Source: Clusia tigrina (lineage: Eukaryota; Arthropoda; Insecta; Diptera; Clusiidae). Taken from it: DNA of 64,000 nucleotides. Under the pieces are notes generated by a model that worked only from the letters and a program-made list of their open reading frames with translations, made no database searches and was not told the DNA's origin. The position numbers were made by a program, and so were the translations under genes. Positions 1 to 11,730 of this stretch are shown piece by piece (the first letter of the stretch is position 1; every line of letters starts with the position of its first letter). The stretch covers positions 8,732,129-8,796,128 of the forward strand of contig OV050032.1 in NCBI GenBank assembly GCA_920105625.2. The letters run 5' to 3'.

Positions 1-975
1 CTCTCTCTCCCTCTTTCTCTCCCTATTTCTCTATCTCTCTCTCCCTCTTCCTCTCTCTCTCCCTCTTCCTCTCCTTCTCTCTCCTTCTCTCTCCTCTTCC
101 TCTCTCCCTCTCTCTCCCTCGCCCTTTCTCACTGTTTCTCCCTCTGTCACTCTTTTTCCCTCTCTCACTATTTCTCCCCCTCTCTATCCCCCTATTTCTA
201 TATCTCTATCTCTCTCCCTCTTCCTCTTCCTCTCTTCCTCTCTCACTATCTTCCTCCTTCTCTCAGTATTTCTCCCTCTCTCACTCTTTCTCACTCTCTC
301 ACTCTTTCTCCCTCTCTCACTATTTCTCCCTCTCTCACTCTTTCTCCCTGTCTCCGTCTCCCATTATTTTTCTATCTCTCTCTCTCTCCCTCTTTCTCTC
401 CCTATTTCTCTATCTCTCTCTCCCGCTTTCTCTCTCTGTCTCTCCCTATTTCGCTATCTCTGCCTCCTTCACTCTTTCTCCCTCCCTTTTTCTCTCCCTA
501 TCTGTCCCTATCTGTCCCTCTCTCTCCCTATCTCTCCCTCTCTCTCCGTCTCTCACTCTTTCTCCCTCTCTCACTCTTTCTCCCTCTCTCACTCTTTCTC
601 AGTCTCCGTCTCCCCTTATTTTTCTAACTCTCTCTCCCTCTTTCTCTTTCTCCCTATTTCTCTATCTCTACTTCACTTTTTCTCCCTCCCTCTTTCTCTC
701 CCTATCTCTCCCTCTCTCTCCCTATCTCTCCCTCTCTCTCCCTCTCTCACTCTTTCTCCCTCTCTCACTCTTTCTCCCTCTCTCACTCTTTCTCCCTCTC
801 TCACTCTTTCTCCCTCTCTCACTCTTTCTCAGTCTCCGTCTCCCCTTATTTTTCTAACTCTCTCTCCCTATTTCTCTATCTCTCTCCCTCTTTCTCTTTC
901 TCCCTATTTCTCTTTCTCTACTTCACTTTTTCTCCCTCCCTCTTTCTCTCCCTATCTCTCTCTCTCCGTCTCCAT
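1..975. repeat. CT-rich polypyrimidine tract
   Basis: The + strand is almost entirely C and T, with isolated A and very few G, so the duplex is a polypurine/polypyrimidine tract cut by the window edge. Within it an 18-bp unit of the form CACTCTTTCTCCCTCTCT repeats (for example five times at about 748-835). Longer blocks containing CAGTCTCCGTCTCCCC recur near 600 and 830, so there is higher-order structure. Nothing coding is expected here. Such tracts can adopt triplex (H-DNA) structures and are prone to length change; that is known of the sequence class, not shown here. Confidence 0.9.
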
Positions 976-1946
976 ATCATTCCGTATGTGTGTCTCTCCC
1001 ACCACCACAGCTCTTCGTGGCTCAAATGGAAGGAAGGAAAGTCAGCATGTGAGCTGCACTGCAATTGGCATGCTAAGAAAATTTGTCAACCACACAAAAG
1101 GAAAACGCAGAATAATAACTAAGCCACGGGGAGCACATGGTGAATTTATTACGGTTGGAGTTAATAAAAAAAGTTTTTATTTACTTATGCACATAAAACC
1201 TTGCCGCATATTTTCCGCAGAGTTCACTGAACTCTGCACCGGGCCGCGCGCTGTACACGGAAACCGCAAACTAAACCAATAAAAGAGAACGTGGAAATGT
1301 CAGTACTCTAATATTAGAAACCTTCAAAGTGGTTTTCAGTTACCGCCTAACACAGAAAGGAAGCAAAAGGAAACAACTGCGAGCAAAAAGTGTAAGGAAG
1401 GGAAGGCAGGAACGAAAGAAAGCTGCCCCCTGCACACCACGTTCCCCTACAATTCATATTTGATTTTTCCCTGCTATTTCTATTTGCTACCAGGGCGCAC
1501 TTCTGCACCCTCTCGACTATGAGCAAACGTGTACAGGGACATAAACATACACACACGCACACACACATGCGCACACTCATGCATACACTCTCGCCCAGGC
1601 ATGCAAGTGCAAGATGATGCACCCTTAATAAAACGCCTGTACTAATATGCTCCACTCGAGCACAGCCACCTTGCGCTCCGCTCCGTTCCGTTCCGTTCCG
1701 TTCAGTTCCGCACACGGTCCCGTCCGTTGCGACGCAACAATGCAAGACAAAAATGAAATTTCACTTAACCTGATTTTGCGCCAACTTTAGAGAAAACCCA
1801 AAACAAAAAGGATAACATCTAAGCGAGCGTGGCAATATGCTCGTAGTGGAGAGGGAGAGGGGGATGGGGGTGTTGTTTACGAGGGAACCGCGCGTAATTT
1901 TTAGTGAATTTCTAGTGACTGCCACTTGAAGTGTTTGGCTGGTGTG

Positions 1947-1948
<2 letters not shown>
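976..1948. other. Gene-free stretch
   Basis: No gene is recognised. It holds a perfect 9-bp hairpin (GCAGAGTTC, 3-nt loop, GAACTCTGC) at 1217-1237, a CA-rich segment near 1547-1577 and a short TTCCG pentamer run at about 1683-1703. Open frames here are short and have no protein character. Confidence 0.5.

Positions 1949-1986
<38 letters not shown>
1949..1986. repeat. (TG)n microsatellite
   Basis: About 19 uninterrupted TG dinucleotides are read directly from the sequence. It is flanked by unique DNA and is typical of dipteran intergenic or intronic sequence. Confidence 0.9.
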
Positions 1987-1987
<1 letters not shown>

Positions 1988-4130
1988 CACTCATGCCAGT
2001 AGGAAAACGCCACAACGCGAGGGAGAGGCATAAAAGTCACCACGTTTTGTTGCCGATTAGAGTGTTTCTTATTTAAATTTTCCAGGACTTATTGACCCAC
2101 CCTCGTAATTTGCAAGCCCATTGATCATAATCAGATTGAAGTCGGTTTAAACCCCAGGGTAATGTATCAAACCGTGAGAAAAATTAAGGTTTCACCATCC
2201 TTTTTTAGGACACTCAACTTATGACCCAGACTCACTGCATACGAACTACACACAATGATCTGGCGGTGATTTGAATGGAACTAGACCCGTAGTTAAGTTC
2301 ACAAATCATGGAGTCATTCAAGCCATGTGTCCTGACCAGGACGTTTAAAAAACAAAAAGAGTCACATACACTCTCTTTAGAGGCGGACATCCAAATATTA
2401 TGATATGAGGATCGAATTTGCTGGGCAGTAGCAACCATCGTACCGAAAATTTATGGGGTCAGTCTACTGAGGGTCTCATACCACTTTTCTCAATGATTGT
2501 GATTCTCACTATAAGGGAATATCATATTAACAAATCATACAAACGAGCACGCTTAGTAGTATTTTGAATATGTGTGTGTAAAGGGCGGGGTAGTTGATGT
2601 GATCCGCCAAAATCTTCCAAAGACCCGAAATCAAATTGTATCCTTATTGGATGACATTCCTTACCGAAATCAATTTCCTTATTGGATGAGTAGAAGCAGA
2701 GTTGCTGCCATTTGACACAAGGTTTCTACAGTTGCCCACGGAAGCTGTGGGCGTGACCTACGTGCAATTTGATTTAGAAGATACAGTCCAAGCAATGGAT
2801 ATGTTAAACGTCTCCAACGGAAAAGCACTAACAATAGGTTGGAACGACCCAATCATATTGATGAATGTGTGTCCCATTCCTACCACGTCTTCTTTCCTAC
2901 TTTATTACCAGAATTGGCTTAGACCTGTTTTTCAGGTTTTTCCTACCGGATTTTCCTAGTGGGATGTTCACTCAACGACCAAACAATGCTTGCACTAGTA
3001 CGAAAAGCGCATCCTTGGGTGTGAGAGCAGTCAGTGGAATGGCGGGCAAAGCGGGCTAGGGGAGGGTGTGTGCGTAATGTAACCTACGCCGTTATTTTGT
3101 AATTTAGGCTCTGTTTAAATATTCGCCAAGTTAATTAGTGTGTATCTTTGTTATTCCTGTTTTACTTGTAGTAAGGTCTCTACTGGAAGTTGTGCCGAAA
3201 AGTTGTGTCCTGCTGCCGCCCAGTCGCAGCGTCCTTGTTCACACCGCACTCATACAATCATGTACTTTTGCTAGCAGCTTGTTTCGGTGGGGCGTTTAAT
3301 CAGCTGCTGTATTATGCACGGGTGTGCGGGTGGAGGACGTCTGTGGTATTGGACGGTGGGGTGGCGTACGAGCAGTTGTGCTTTTGCGTGTGCGTGTGAG
3401 TGTGCTGCCTTGTTGACAGTGCGCAGGTACAAACAAATTGGTAATTGCCGACAAGGCACATGCTGCTGGCTGCTTGGAAGGCTCCACCATGTGCTTTCTC
3501 TACGCTCCTTACCCTCAGTCCTTGGGTATTATTTCGATTTGAGAAAGAGCCAACAGCAGGATGAAGGATGTTGCCAGCGCACAGTTTTGCCGTGACAAAA
3601 GCAAACCAAAAGTAACATTAACCAAAGTGCTGGGCACAATTGGCGGCTCCAGTTTTTTAGGTACTGCGCTGAGAGATTCACACGAACATGTTTGTGCAGC
3701 AACTAGCTAGAAACATCAGAGTCAGCGATCAAACTCAGTGTTCTCGCAGCTGCTCTTGTTCGTTAAGGTATGGCCCTTATTTTTAGGTACTCCCAGGAAC
3801 TCCTGGTGACCACCGCAGTTTTTGTAGTGCCGTTCCATTCGCCGTTTGCTTGTTATTTAAGGCTCCATTCATCGTTCTTAGCAGGCAATTGAACTGCCCT
3901 CCAACCGCTTAACGAGTTGATAATCATTTTGTATACCTGGGTAGCGTACAGCTATAGGAAATCATGCCGCTACTTTTGGCACCCACCCCACATTGTACTG
4001 AGGGAAAACTTCACAGAGAGCGAACAGTTGTTCTTATACATTTGTGTGCCTCACTAAATCGATTTAGAGGGCGGAACATACTCCCAATTAACTCTATGCT
4101 CTTATGAGGGTGCGACTGATTAATACTCAG
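1987..4130. other. Gene-free stretch
   Basis: No complete gene or known element is recognised. A 15-bp word, TTCCTTATTGGATGA, occurs twice near 2640-2690. It is followed by a short protein-like frame (listed separately). The rest is unique, moderately AT-rich DNA with small open frames on both strands whose composition looks random. Confidence 0.4.
2702..2869 (+). other. Protein-like fragment of unknown origin
   Basis: The + frame beginning TTG CTG CCA reads LPFDTRFLQLPTEAVG, then TYVQFDLEDTVQAMDMLN, then NGKALTIGW over about 55 residues. It has a mix of charged and hydrophobic residues that looks more like a real protein than the surrounding frames. There is no ATG start, and it degrades into hydrophobic random-looking residues after about 2870. 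It could be an exon piece, a decayed retrotransposon segment or chance. The family was not recognised. This rests on amino-acid composition alone. Confidence 0.15.
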
Positions 4131-4420
4131 AGATCATTTCGCTATCGTTGAAGGTGTGAAGGCGCGCGATATATTGCAACTGGCCGTCATCAGGGATCAT
4201 GCCGTTATCGTTGAAGGTGTGAAGGAGCGCGATATATTGCAACTGGCCGTCATCAGGGATCATTCCGTTATCGTTGAAGGTGTAAAGGAGCGCGATATAT
4301 TGCAACTGTCCGTCATCAGGGATCATTCCGTTACCTTTGAAGGTGTAAAGGAGCTCGATATATTGCAACTGCCCGTCATCAGGGATCATTCCGTTATCGT
4401 TGAAGGTGTAAAGAATCGCG
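4131..4420. repeat. 63-bp tandem repeat, about 4.6 copies
   Basis: A 63-bp unit containing GATCATTCCGTTATCGTTGA and GCGATATATTGCAACTG repeats at 4131, 4194, 4257, 4320 and 4383 (last copy partial), with a few percent divergence. Because 63 is a multiple of three and the unit lacks stops, both strands stay open: a 104-codon frame on + (4156-4470) and a 153-codon frame on - (4120-4581) with a 21-residue repeat. No start context, signal peptide or non-repeat domain supports translation, so it is called a minisatellite. Confidence 0.85.
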
Positions 4421-5769
4421 GTGATACCCACACTGCCTTTCTTCTCCAAGTAAATGTAAAAAGAAAGTAAACCGATCGCCTCTTCCATCTGTTTTCGTAT
4501 GTATGCATGCAATAAAACCATTAGGCATGAAACAGAACTCTTTAGAAAGAGACAGGTGAAGTTAGACAAAAAGAGAGTCAATAAACAAAATTAATTTTTC
4601 CTGCCTTAGCGCTTACCTTACATCTTACCCCACCTTGGTTGCGAAAGTTCTTCTCTTCCTCAAATGAGTTTATTTTATGTGTTAAATTTCTTTTATGGTT
4701 GCTATCATTTGATTTACTCTCAGTCAGTGGAATTGTCTCTTCAAACATTATACTACACTTCCACAACGATACCTTACCATGTACATTACATCGAACCTTC
4801 TTCCTTCACATATGTCTCTGCAATTGCCCTCAAGTGAGATGGGAATGCCAAGGATACGAGTATCAAACACTAAAACTGGCATTTCGACTTCATCTGTCTC
4901 TCTCTCCAACACACTCTACACACCCTCTTATGTCGTTCCATTTCTCTCTCTGCCCCTCTTTCCTATTTGCACCTACCAGCTCCAAACTTTCGAAGACTGG
5001 TTTCCGAATAGGCTCGAGCAGCTGCCCACTGCAGCCGAGAACACTCGCAACACATGCAAAAGGAGTAGGAACAACCCAGCTGTTTAGTTGGGCTCTCGCA
5101 CCACTGCTGGCAGTACTGTTGGTGGCATATGGAGTAGGACGGTGGCGGACATAGTGGAAATTCGCAAAAACCTGTCTGCCGGGCCAGAGGCGGCAGCACC
5201 AGCAACATGAGAACCTTGGCGTATCGTTGCTGCATGCTGGCGACTTCAGTAGACGTGCAAGTGTTGCCGCAACAGCAGCAAAGTGTCGCTCGCTCCCAGT
5301 GTGCTTGCTCCAATAGCAAAGTGGGTTTAGTCGTTTTCTCTTCTGCGGTTGTTTTTCAACTCTTTCGTTTTGTAAAAAAAATTTTTTCAAATATTTAATC
5401 AAATAATTGCTCTGGAGTGCCGTGCAGGAAGGGAGCAATTTTGGGGCCCCAACAACAACAACAACAGGAACAGGCACAACTGCGCCGCATGAATAAATTA
5501 ATTGCTGCCAGACTCCTGTTGGCGGTCCCATCCGCTTCTTTGTTGCCTTCGCGGGGATTCGTTGATTGTTTTTTTATGCCTTTCGGAATTATTGCTGGCA
5601 CGTTGCCACCGCTCTTTACCCGCGCTCCGCTCAACTTATCAAAAGTGGCCGCACAGTGGAAAGGTGTATTTAAACGGAATTCTTTGGAGTTGCGTTAGTT
5701 TGATATTGACATGGAGTGGCTTCCAGTTCTGGTCCCAAGTCATGCCACTTATTGCGGTGCGTGGCAATT
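4421..5769. other. Gene-free stretch
   Basis: Many short overlapping frames occur but none is convincing. A CAA run is present at about 5450-5467. The block from about 5030 to 5650 is less AT-rich than its surroundings and could be conserved non-coding or untranslated sequence; nothing specific can be named. Confidence 0.4.
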
Positions 5770-6660
5770 GTGGGCACAACTCACTTAACTGCTTCTAATC
5801 ATTTCCGTTCATGATGCATGCATACGTACGTCCTCGTACACCAAAGAGAATGGTTCCGCTTGAACCCAGAATGACTCAAGTCCAAGGCAGTGCGATTTTG
5901 TTCAATTCTCCACTGTGGTGGATTAGAAAGAAGACCACAACAATGTCCAATTTTCTCTTCTCTGTTTTTCCTGTTCTTTGTGTTTGCACAAAATTGCAAA
6001 CGGACTCTTTGTCCGTGGTCCGAGTCAACGGAATGCACTCAGACGGAGTCACACCAACAAAGGCGCCGCTGGGAAAAGAACCACGCTTCGGACGTGTGCA
6101 ACGCTGGGCGTCAGTGCACACATTCAAGCGCTGAGGCAGGAATCGACTAAGCCACTTGCCGCTTAGTCACGGCGCTGTCGCGGCTCTGTGCCTACACAGA
6201 GCGCAGCCTACGCCACGCGGTCTTGCAGCAGTCGCAGCTTCAAAAGGAGAGCGTGTGGTTTGGGGTGAATCTGTGTGTTCGCAGTGGTTTTAGTTGCCTC
6301 GACTGTGGAGCCACGGGTTGCGGTCTGGTCTGGTTTGGTCGGGTGAATTGTTTCCAATCGCTTATACTGCCTCATCACTCTGCCCGTGGTTTAATCTGCG
6401 TGTGTCGAATCACGTCCACGACTGGCAATAAAACTCTCGCTGATAAGGCAGCAGATGCGGCCTCCGAAGCACCCGCCTACCAGTGAATCAGTTGTTGGTG
6501 TGAAACACAACTTGGGGATCAATAAGGACAGACACAGCGAGACCAATTGTAGGCCCTTCTTGGAGCGAGTACCTCCGCATTCTGAGTGCTCAACAGCCGC
6601 CCGTTTGTGGTGCTACTCCTTTACGCCTGAGGGTCTCCCAATTGGTCTGTGACTCCTCAT
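5770..6660. repeat. Dispersed repeat R, copy 1
   Basis: This segment is repeated with high identity (roughly nine bases in ten by eye) at 8551-9450 in the same orientation. Shared landmarks are TGATGCATGCATACGTACGT near the left end, GCCACTTGCCGCTTAGTCAC in the middle and CTGATAAGGCAGCAGATGCG near the right. Weaker similarity continues to about 6945. Both copies hold a right-hand frame ending at the same stop (copy 1, 6223-6486), with an 18-bp in-frame length difference. Other indels between the copies break the remaining frames. No terminal inverted repeats or target duplication were found, so it may be a transposon relic or a local duplication. Confidence 0.75.
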
Positions 6661-8550
6661 CACTTGTAATACTTGTTCCACCTTATTCGATATTTTGTTT
6701 TTGTATCCAGTTCGAACATTTCCGTTCCTGATTTCGTTTTGAATTTGTTGTCTCCCAGTTTTTTTACTAGACTGGCATTGTGAAAATTTTTTATTCTCCA
6801 TTGGAGTATTTCCGGCTGTTATGAGTCAGCGACACATTATTTTTTATGATATCCTAATTTCGAAATTTTTTTTATATTAAACTCATCAGAGCAATTCGCG
6901 AATGTTCAACGATAGAAGTGTAAAATTGTCCAAGTCTCGTGTTTGTATGTATCTGTGTCTAACATTTCTATGCGCAGCTCCAGACTCAGGAGAACGAATT
7001 CCTTACCAGAGCTCATAACTGCAGATCTGACGCCATCTCAGCCCAAACAGGTAAATCTTTTTATCATTTGATTAAGCAACATTTAAAAGCGCGAGCAGCG
7101 ACAATTTCTCTGGGAGCAAACAGGAACCAGAGGGGGTCAATGGTAAAGTTGCGATTTTTCGCAATGGAAGCGTTTGTGGTAACTCGATTGAACTTCGAAT
7201 CACTTATTAGTGTGGCTATATTGAAATAGTGCCTACGCCTCCAGTTTCCATTCTGGGGTCAGTTAAGCACACTCAGTGCTGGTGTTCGCTCTTGGTTATG
7301 CTTTCACGCCCACTTCTGATGTCTAAGCAGTAAGTAGGCACAAATCACTACCACCTGAAAGAATTAGATATCAATACAGGGACTCAAATATAACGGAAAG
7401 TACATAATAAGTCAGGTCTCAACCTCGAAGTTAAAACCTGGCAGTTGTAGAGGCCAGCGGAATAGCCGTCCATGTGTGTTGGGGGTTAATACCTTAACAG
7501 TATTTTCCAGCGTGATCCAGGGGTCTTCAATGTGCTCATATTTCTGGCCTGAAAATGCCCAACTTGGTTTGAACTGAGGTCCTACTTTGAGGTTGCACAA
7601 TAGAACAAGCTCGTTGCTCCACAAGAGTGGTGGAAATATTACTTAAACGCAGTAATCCAATTTGTTGGACAACATTGTTCCAGGGACGCGAGACATACTT
7701 TCTTCTGAATATGGATTTCAAACAAAAATTGTTTGTCCGTTTGTGGGGAGAGGAGAAAATAACTCTGCGTCTGCGTTCATATTATAAAATGTATCACCGA
7801 AATAGTACTTGGTGGGTCAGAGTGATGAGAAGAGTGCCACTAGAAAACTCTGAGAAAAAGGGCGGGTACCTCGCCCACAATTTATATGCATAACGCGAGT
7901 TCTATAGAAGACTTATCAACAAAACTAACCACAAGTTTTCCAATATTAACATGATGACGACACTCGCACGCCCACATTTTTGTTAGGGCAAAATTTAATT
8001 GCCGGAGAGTATATAGTAGGATATCTTGTAGTCGGTGTACTGTCCTGTAAGTCCGGGGGAGTGTCAAAGATGTGAAAATCAGTGCCCCAAATACAAATCC
8101 GATAACTCGGCAGAGAATTTGTAAGAGTGTTCACACAATGTATGAATCTGTGCGAACCAAATTGGTATAATGAAGATATGGACCACCTCAAAGTGGGGGG
8201 GGGATAAGGCTGTTTGGTTTGGGTATACCACATTTAGACGACGGGTGGGTAGTTCATTGTTCTTTCTTATAATGAAGTATCAATAAATCCATCAAAATTT
8301 TATATTCGACGCCCCCTTATGGGGAAAATTCTGCGGGCAGGCCTGGTGTAAATATTAGCTGAGAAAGTACCCGCATTTTCCCACAATTCCGTCGATCTAT
8401 CATAAGGCATTGCTTCTCTCAAGAACCCTTGCGGAATACTAAGGAAAGCGTTTCCACAGAAATTCACTCGTCGCACAAAAATCCGGTTCTGGGCTCTTGG
8501 AGTCTTGTCATGAAATTCCTGAAATGGAGTTCACAACTGTTCCGGTGGTG
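6661..8550. other. Spacer between copies of repeat R
   Basis: The first approximately 285 bp show decaying similarity to the sequence after copy 2 (9451-9810). The rest, 6946-8550, is unique DNA with no recognised gene. It contains a G9 run near 8196-8204. The - strand frames at 7412-7721 have no recognisable domain. Confidence 0.4.
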
Positions 8551-9450
8551 GCCACGACTCACTTAACTGCTTCTAATGATTTCCGCTTATGATGCATGCA
8601 TACGTACGTGCACCAAAGAGAATGGTTCCGCTTGAACCCAGAATGACTCAAGTCCAAGGCAGTGCGATTTTGTTCAATTCTCCACTGTGGTGGATTAGAA
8701 AGAAGACCACAACAATGTCGAATTGTATCTTCTCTGCGTTTCCTGTTCTTTTTACTTCTACAAAATTGCAAACGGACCCTTTGTTCCTGGGTCCGAGTCA
8801 ACGGAATGCCCTCAGACGGAGTCACACCAACAAAAGCACCGTTGGGAAAAGAACCATGCTTGGGACGTCATACACACATTCAGGCGCTGAGGCAGGAATC
8901 GACTAAGCCACTTGCCGCTTAGTCACGGCGCTGTCGCGGCTCTGTGCCTACACAGAGTGCAGCCTACGCCACGCGGTCTTGCAGCAGTCACAGATTCAGC
9001 AGGAGAGCTGCATGCGTCAGTGTGTGGTTTCGGGTGGATCTGTGTGTTCGCAGTGGTTTTAGTTGCCTCGATTGTGGAGCCACGGGTTGCGGTCTGGTCA
9101 GGTTTGGTCGAGTGAATAGTTGCCACTGCTGCCCACCTGAACACTCGCTTATACTACCTCATCAATATGCCCGTGGTTTAATCTGCGTGTGTCGAATCAC
9201 ATCCACAACTGGCAATAAAACTCTCGCTGATAAGACAGCAGATGCGGCCTCCGAAGCACCCGGCTACCAGTGAATCAGTTGCTGGTGTGAAACACAACTC
9301 GAGGATCGATAAGGACAGACACAGCGAGACCAATGTGAGCCCATTTTAGGCCCTTCATGGAGCGAGTACCTCCGAATTCTGTGTGCTCAACAGCCGCCTG
9401 TTTGTGGTGTTACTCCTTTACATCTGAGAGTCTCCCAATTGGTCTGTGCC
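8551..9450. repeat. Dispersed repeat R, copy 2
   Basis: Direct-orientation partner of the repeat at 5770-6660, offset by about 2781 bp. Against copy 1 it lacks 6 bp after ACGTACGT near the left end, has a 13-bp insertion after GGAGAGC near 9009 and carries 18 extra bp near 9122-9145. The shared right-hand frame (here 8944-9273) contains the residues TGNKTLADK and ends in YQ followed by a stop in both copies. Degraded similarity extends to about 9810. Mobility is not demonstrated. Confidence 0.75.
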
Positions 9451-9810
9451 TGCTCACCACTAATAACACTTATCCTTCCCATCACTTTCTTCCAGATGCC
9501 TTCTTAGATACTTTGTCTTGCCTCAGAATAGTTTGAACATTTTTCTGTCGTGTTTCGAACACGATTATTTTTATTAAAATTATTTCCTTCGTTTGCTTGC
9601 CTCAAATCTTTCGAGATTGAAGCAGTATTGTAAAATGTCCTTTGGAATTCTTCTCGTGTCGGGCATGTTGGAATCCGTTCCAGCTTATCGCCCGTTTTTG
9701 TGATCGTCTTTTTTCGACATTCTTCTTATATCAACTCTCATCAGAACACTACGCGCAAGATGATCGATTTGTTAGAAAATTTATCCGTGCCCAGTGTTCC
9801 TGCTCCTGAT

Positions 9811-10951
9811 CTTGTGTCGAAAATATTTATTACCAGCCATTCATATAGAAAAGGATCTCCTGTAAGAATTGTGATCAGTTTCGATTCACTTAAGCGGATT
9901 ATTCAATAAATGTCTTATCTGGCACCACAATCAACAAGCGCAGGTAATGGATTGGTTGTTTTCTGATTGAATCTTTTTAGACAAGGACTCGTACAATTTT
10001 CTTTCTCATTAAACATTTGTTCTGTTCTGAGCTTTGAAGTTGGCATTTGTGGGATGTATTCGCCAGCGTACTTGCTCCGCTCGATCAGGACATCTTACTC
10101 TGTCCCGGTAATGAGAGCCTACGCAAAGCAACCTCACACCAAATAAATTTTGAACCAATTTAAAATCAATTCGTTCATTTGAGCCACATTTCAAAGCCAG
10201 TGCCAGACTTATACTGACCCCCGCGCCCTTTGTGCTTGATTGGATACTCCCCAAAGGTGGCTCCGCAGTTATGAAAGCAGTGTTGGAACAACGAATCGGA
10301 TTACTTCTGCCCTTCACACCTGCCCCATTCACAATGCTCTTATGGACTAACTTCTTGAGGAGGAGTGGCAGGTATGGACACAGACACACACAAATGACCA
10401 GAGATTGTCCGTCCGTCTGCTCGTCTCTCTGTCTGCGGCCATCTGTCCTCCACATCGGTATATCTTAATGAAACTTTGGAAAAGTTTTGCCTGGACCTTA
10501 ATACAGAATCAGATAACTATACAAACCCATTTCGACTAAGACCACGCCTACCTCCCATATATGGAAATGTAGACACCTTTTTTCAAAATACAACTTCGCT
10601 CCAATTGATGGTATAGTGACGGCATTTGGCAGTTATGTACTCGTAGACGTGGGTCCTACTAGACACTGCGAAGTATGTGGGCGGTAAATATGTACTGCCA
10701 CGCCCATTATTAACACATATCCATAACTTAAGATTTGTAAGATTTCTGAACGAAATTGTACGTGAACATTATAAATCCATGCACAAGAAATGGGAACGAT
10801 CCGAGAAAGACCACGCCTTCCTCCCATATAATTTTGTTATTTATGTCCGCTTTTCGCAAATTTTTTGAATTTTTTGTGGCAAATTTATTTCAACCCAAAA
10901 AGTGGAAACTGGATTCATTTGCGCTCAGTCCAAAAACCAAAGGTTTGAGAA
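9811..10951. other. Gene-free stretch with a diverged internal duplication
   Basis: Two segments, near 10538-10600 and 10807-10865, share GACCACGCC(T)ACCTCCCATAT-like sequence followed by AT-rich DNA, and look like old tandem copies of one motif. No gene or complete element is recognised. Confidence 0.35.
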
Positions 10952-11050
10952 GATGCCTGCAATCCCTCCTCCGAATAGACGCCTGCAATCCCTCCTCCGA
11001 ATAGACGCCTGCAATCCCTCCTCTGGATAGACCCCTGCAATCCCTCCTCG
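10952..11050. repeat. 26-bp tandem repeat, about 3.8 copies
   Basis: Units start at 10952, 10978, 11004 and 11030, each carrying CCTGCAATCCCTCCTC. The first three are almost identical and the fourth is partial. The period is not a multiple of three, so the frames crossing it change register. It is a short minisatellite. Confidence 0.85.
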
Positions 11051-11730
11051 ACAAGAGCTGACGACATACGACTACAGCAACAGCTGCCACAGAAAAAGTT
11101 TTCAACTATTAAGTTGATCGAAAAAGGGGGGCACGGAAAGTGGAGTTTCCCCTGCGCTCTTGCGCGCACCTTAAACCTCCTGCGGCTGCTGTCTTACAAA
11201 TCCGTCTTCTGTCTGTCCGCCTCTCTGCCATCTGTGCCTCACGCTTGATACTTGTACATTGGAGTCGCAATTTCAGTTGCCGATGTTGCTGCTGATGTTG
11301 CCGATGCTGCGATGGTGGCTACATTTGGCCGTCTGAGCTTGGATACGTGAGCGTCTAAAGCTGCGCAAGATGTTTGCAGTCTATTTTGTTTTGGTTTTTG
11401 TGTGCGCGCTGATTTTGTTCGCAAATCCTATGATTTATTACCAAAGTGAGATCTCAATTAGACGAGGACGCATTTAAAACACGCTCCTGTAGATATTGAT
11501 TGCTGCTTTTACTCCATGCACGGAGACTGTACTTGGCTGTCATTTTGTTGGCGAAAGTGTTTTCTTCTTGGCTGGTTGTTATTTATTGGTTGACGTCTGT
11601 TTGCGAACATTTCAGGTGCATGCCCACTTATCAGTAATGGGCGTATCAACTACTCCGTACATTGCCAACAAATGTTTCGGAATAGTTGATACGTCCACTT
11701 GAACCAAGAGAACATACGTTTATTAATATT
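11051..11730. other. Gene-free flank of the 50-bp array
   Basis: No gene is recognised. There is a run of GCTGATGTTGCCGATGCTGC-type triplets near 11285-11320. The frame at 11496-11702 is hydrophobic and short, without splice or domain support. Confidence 0.4.
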
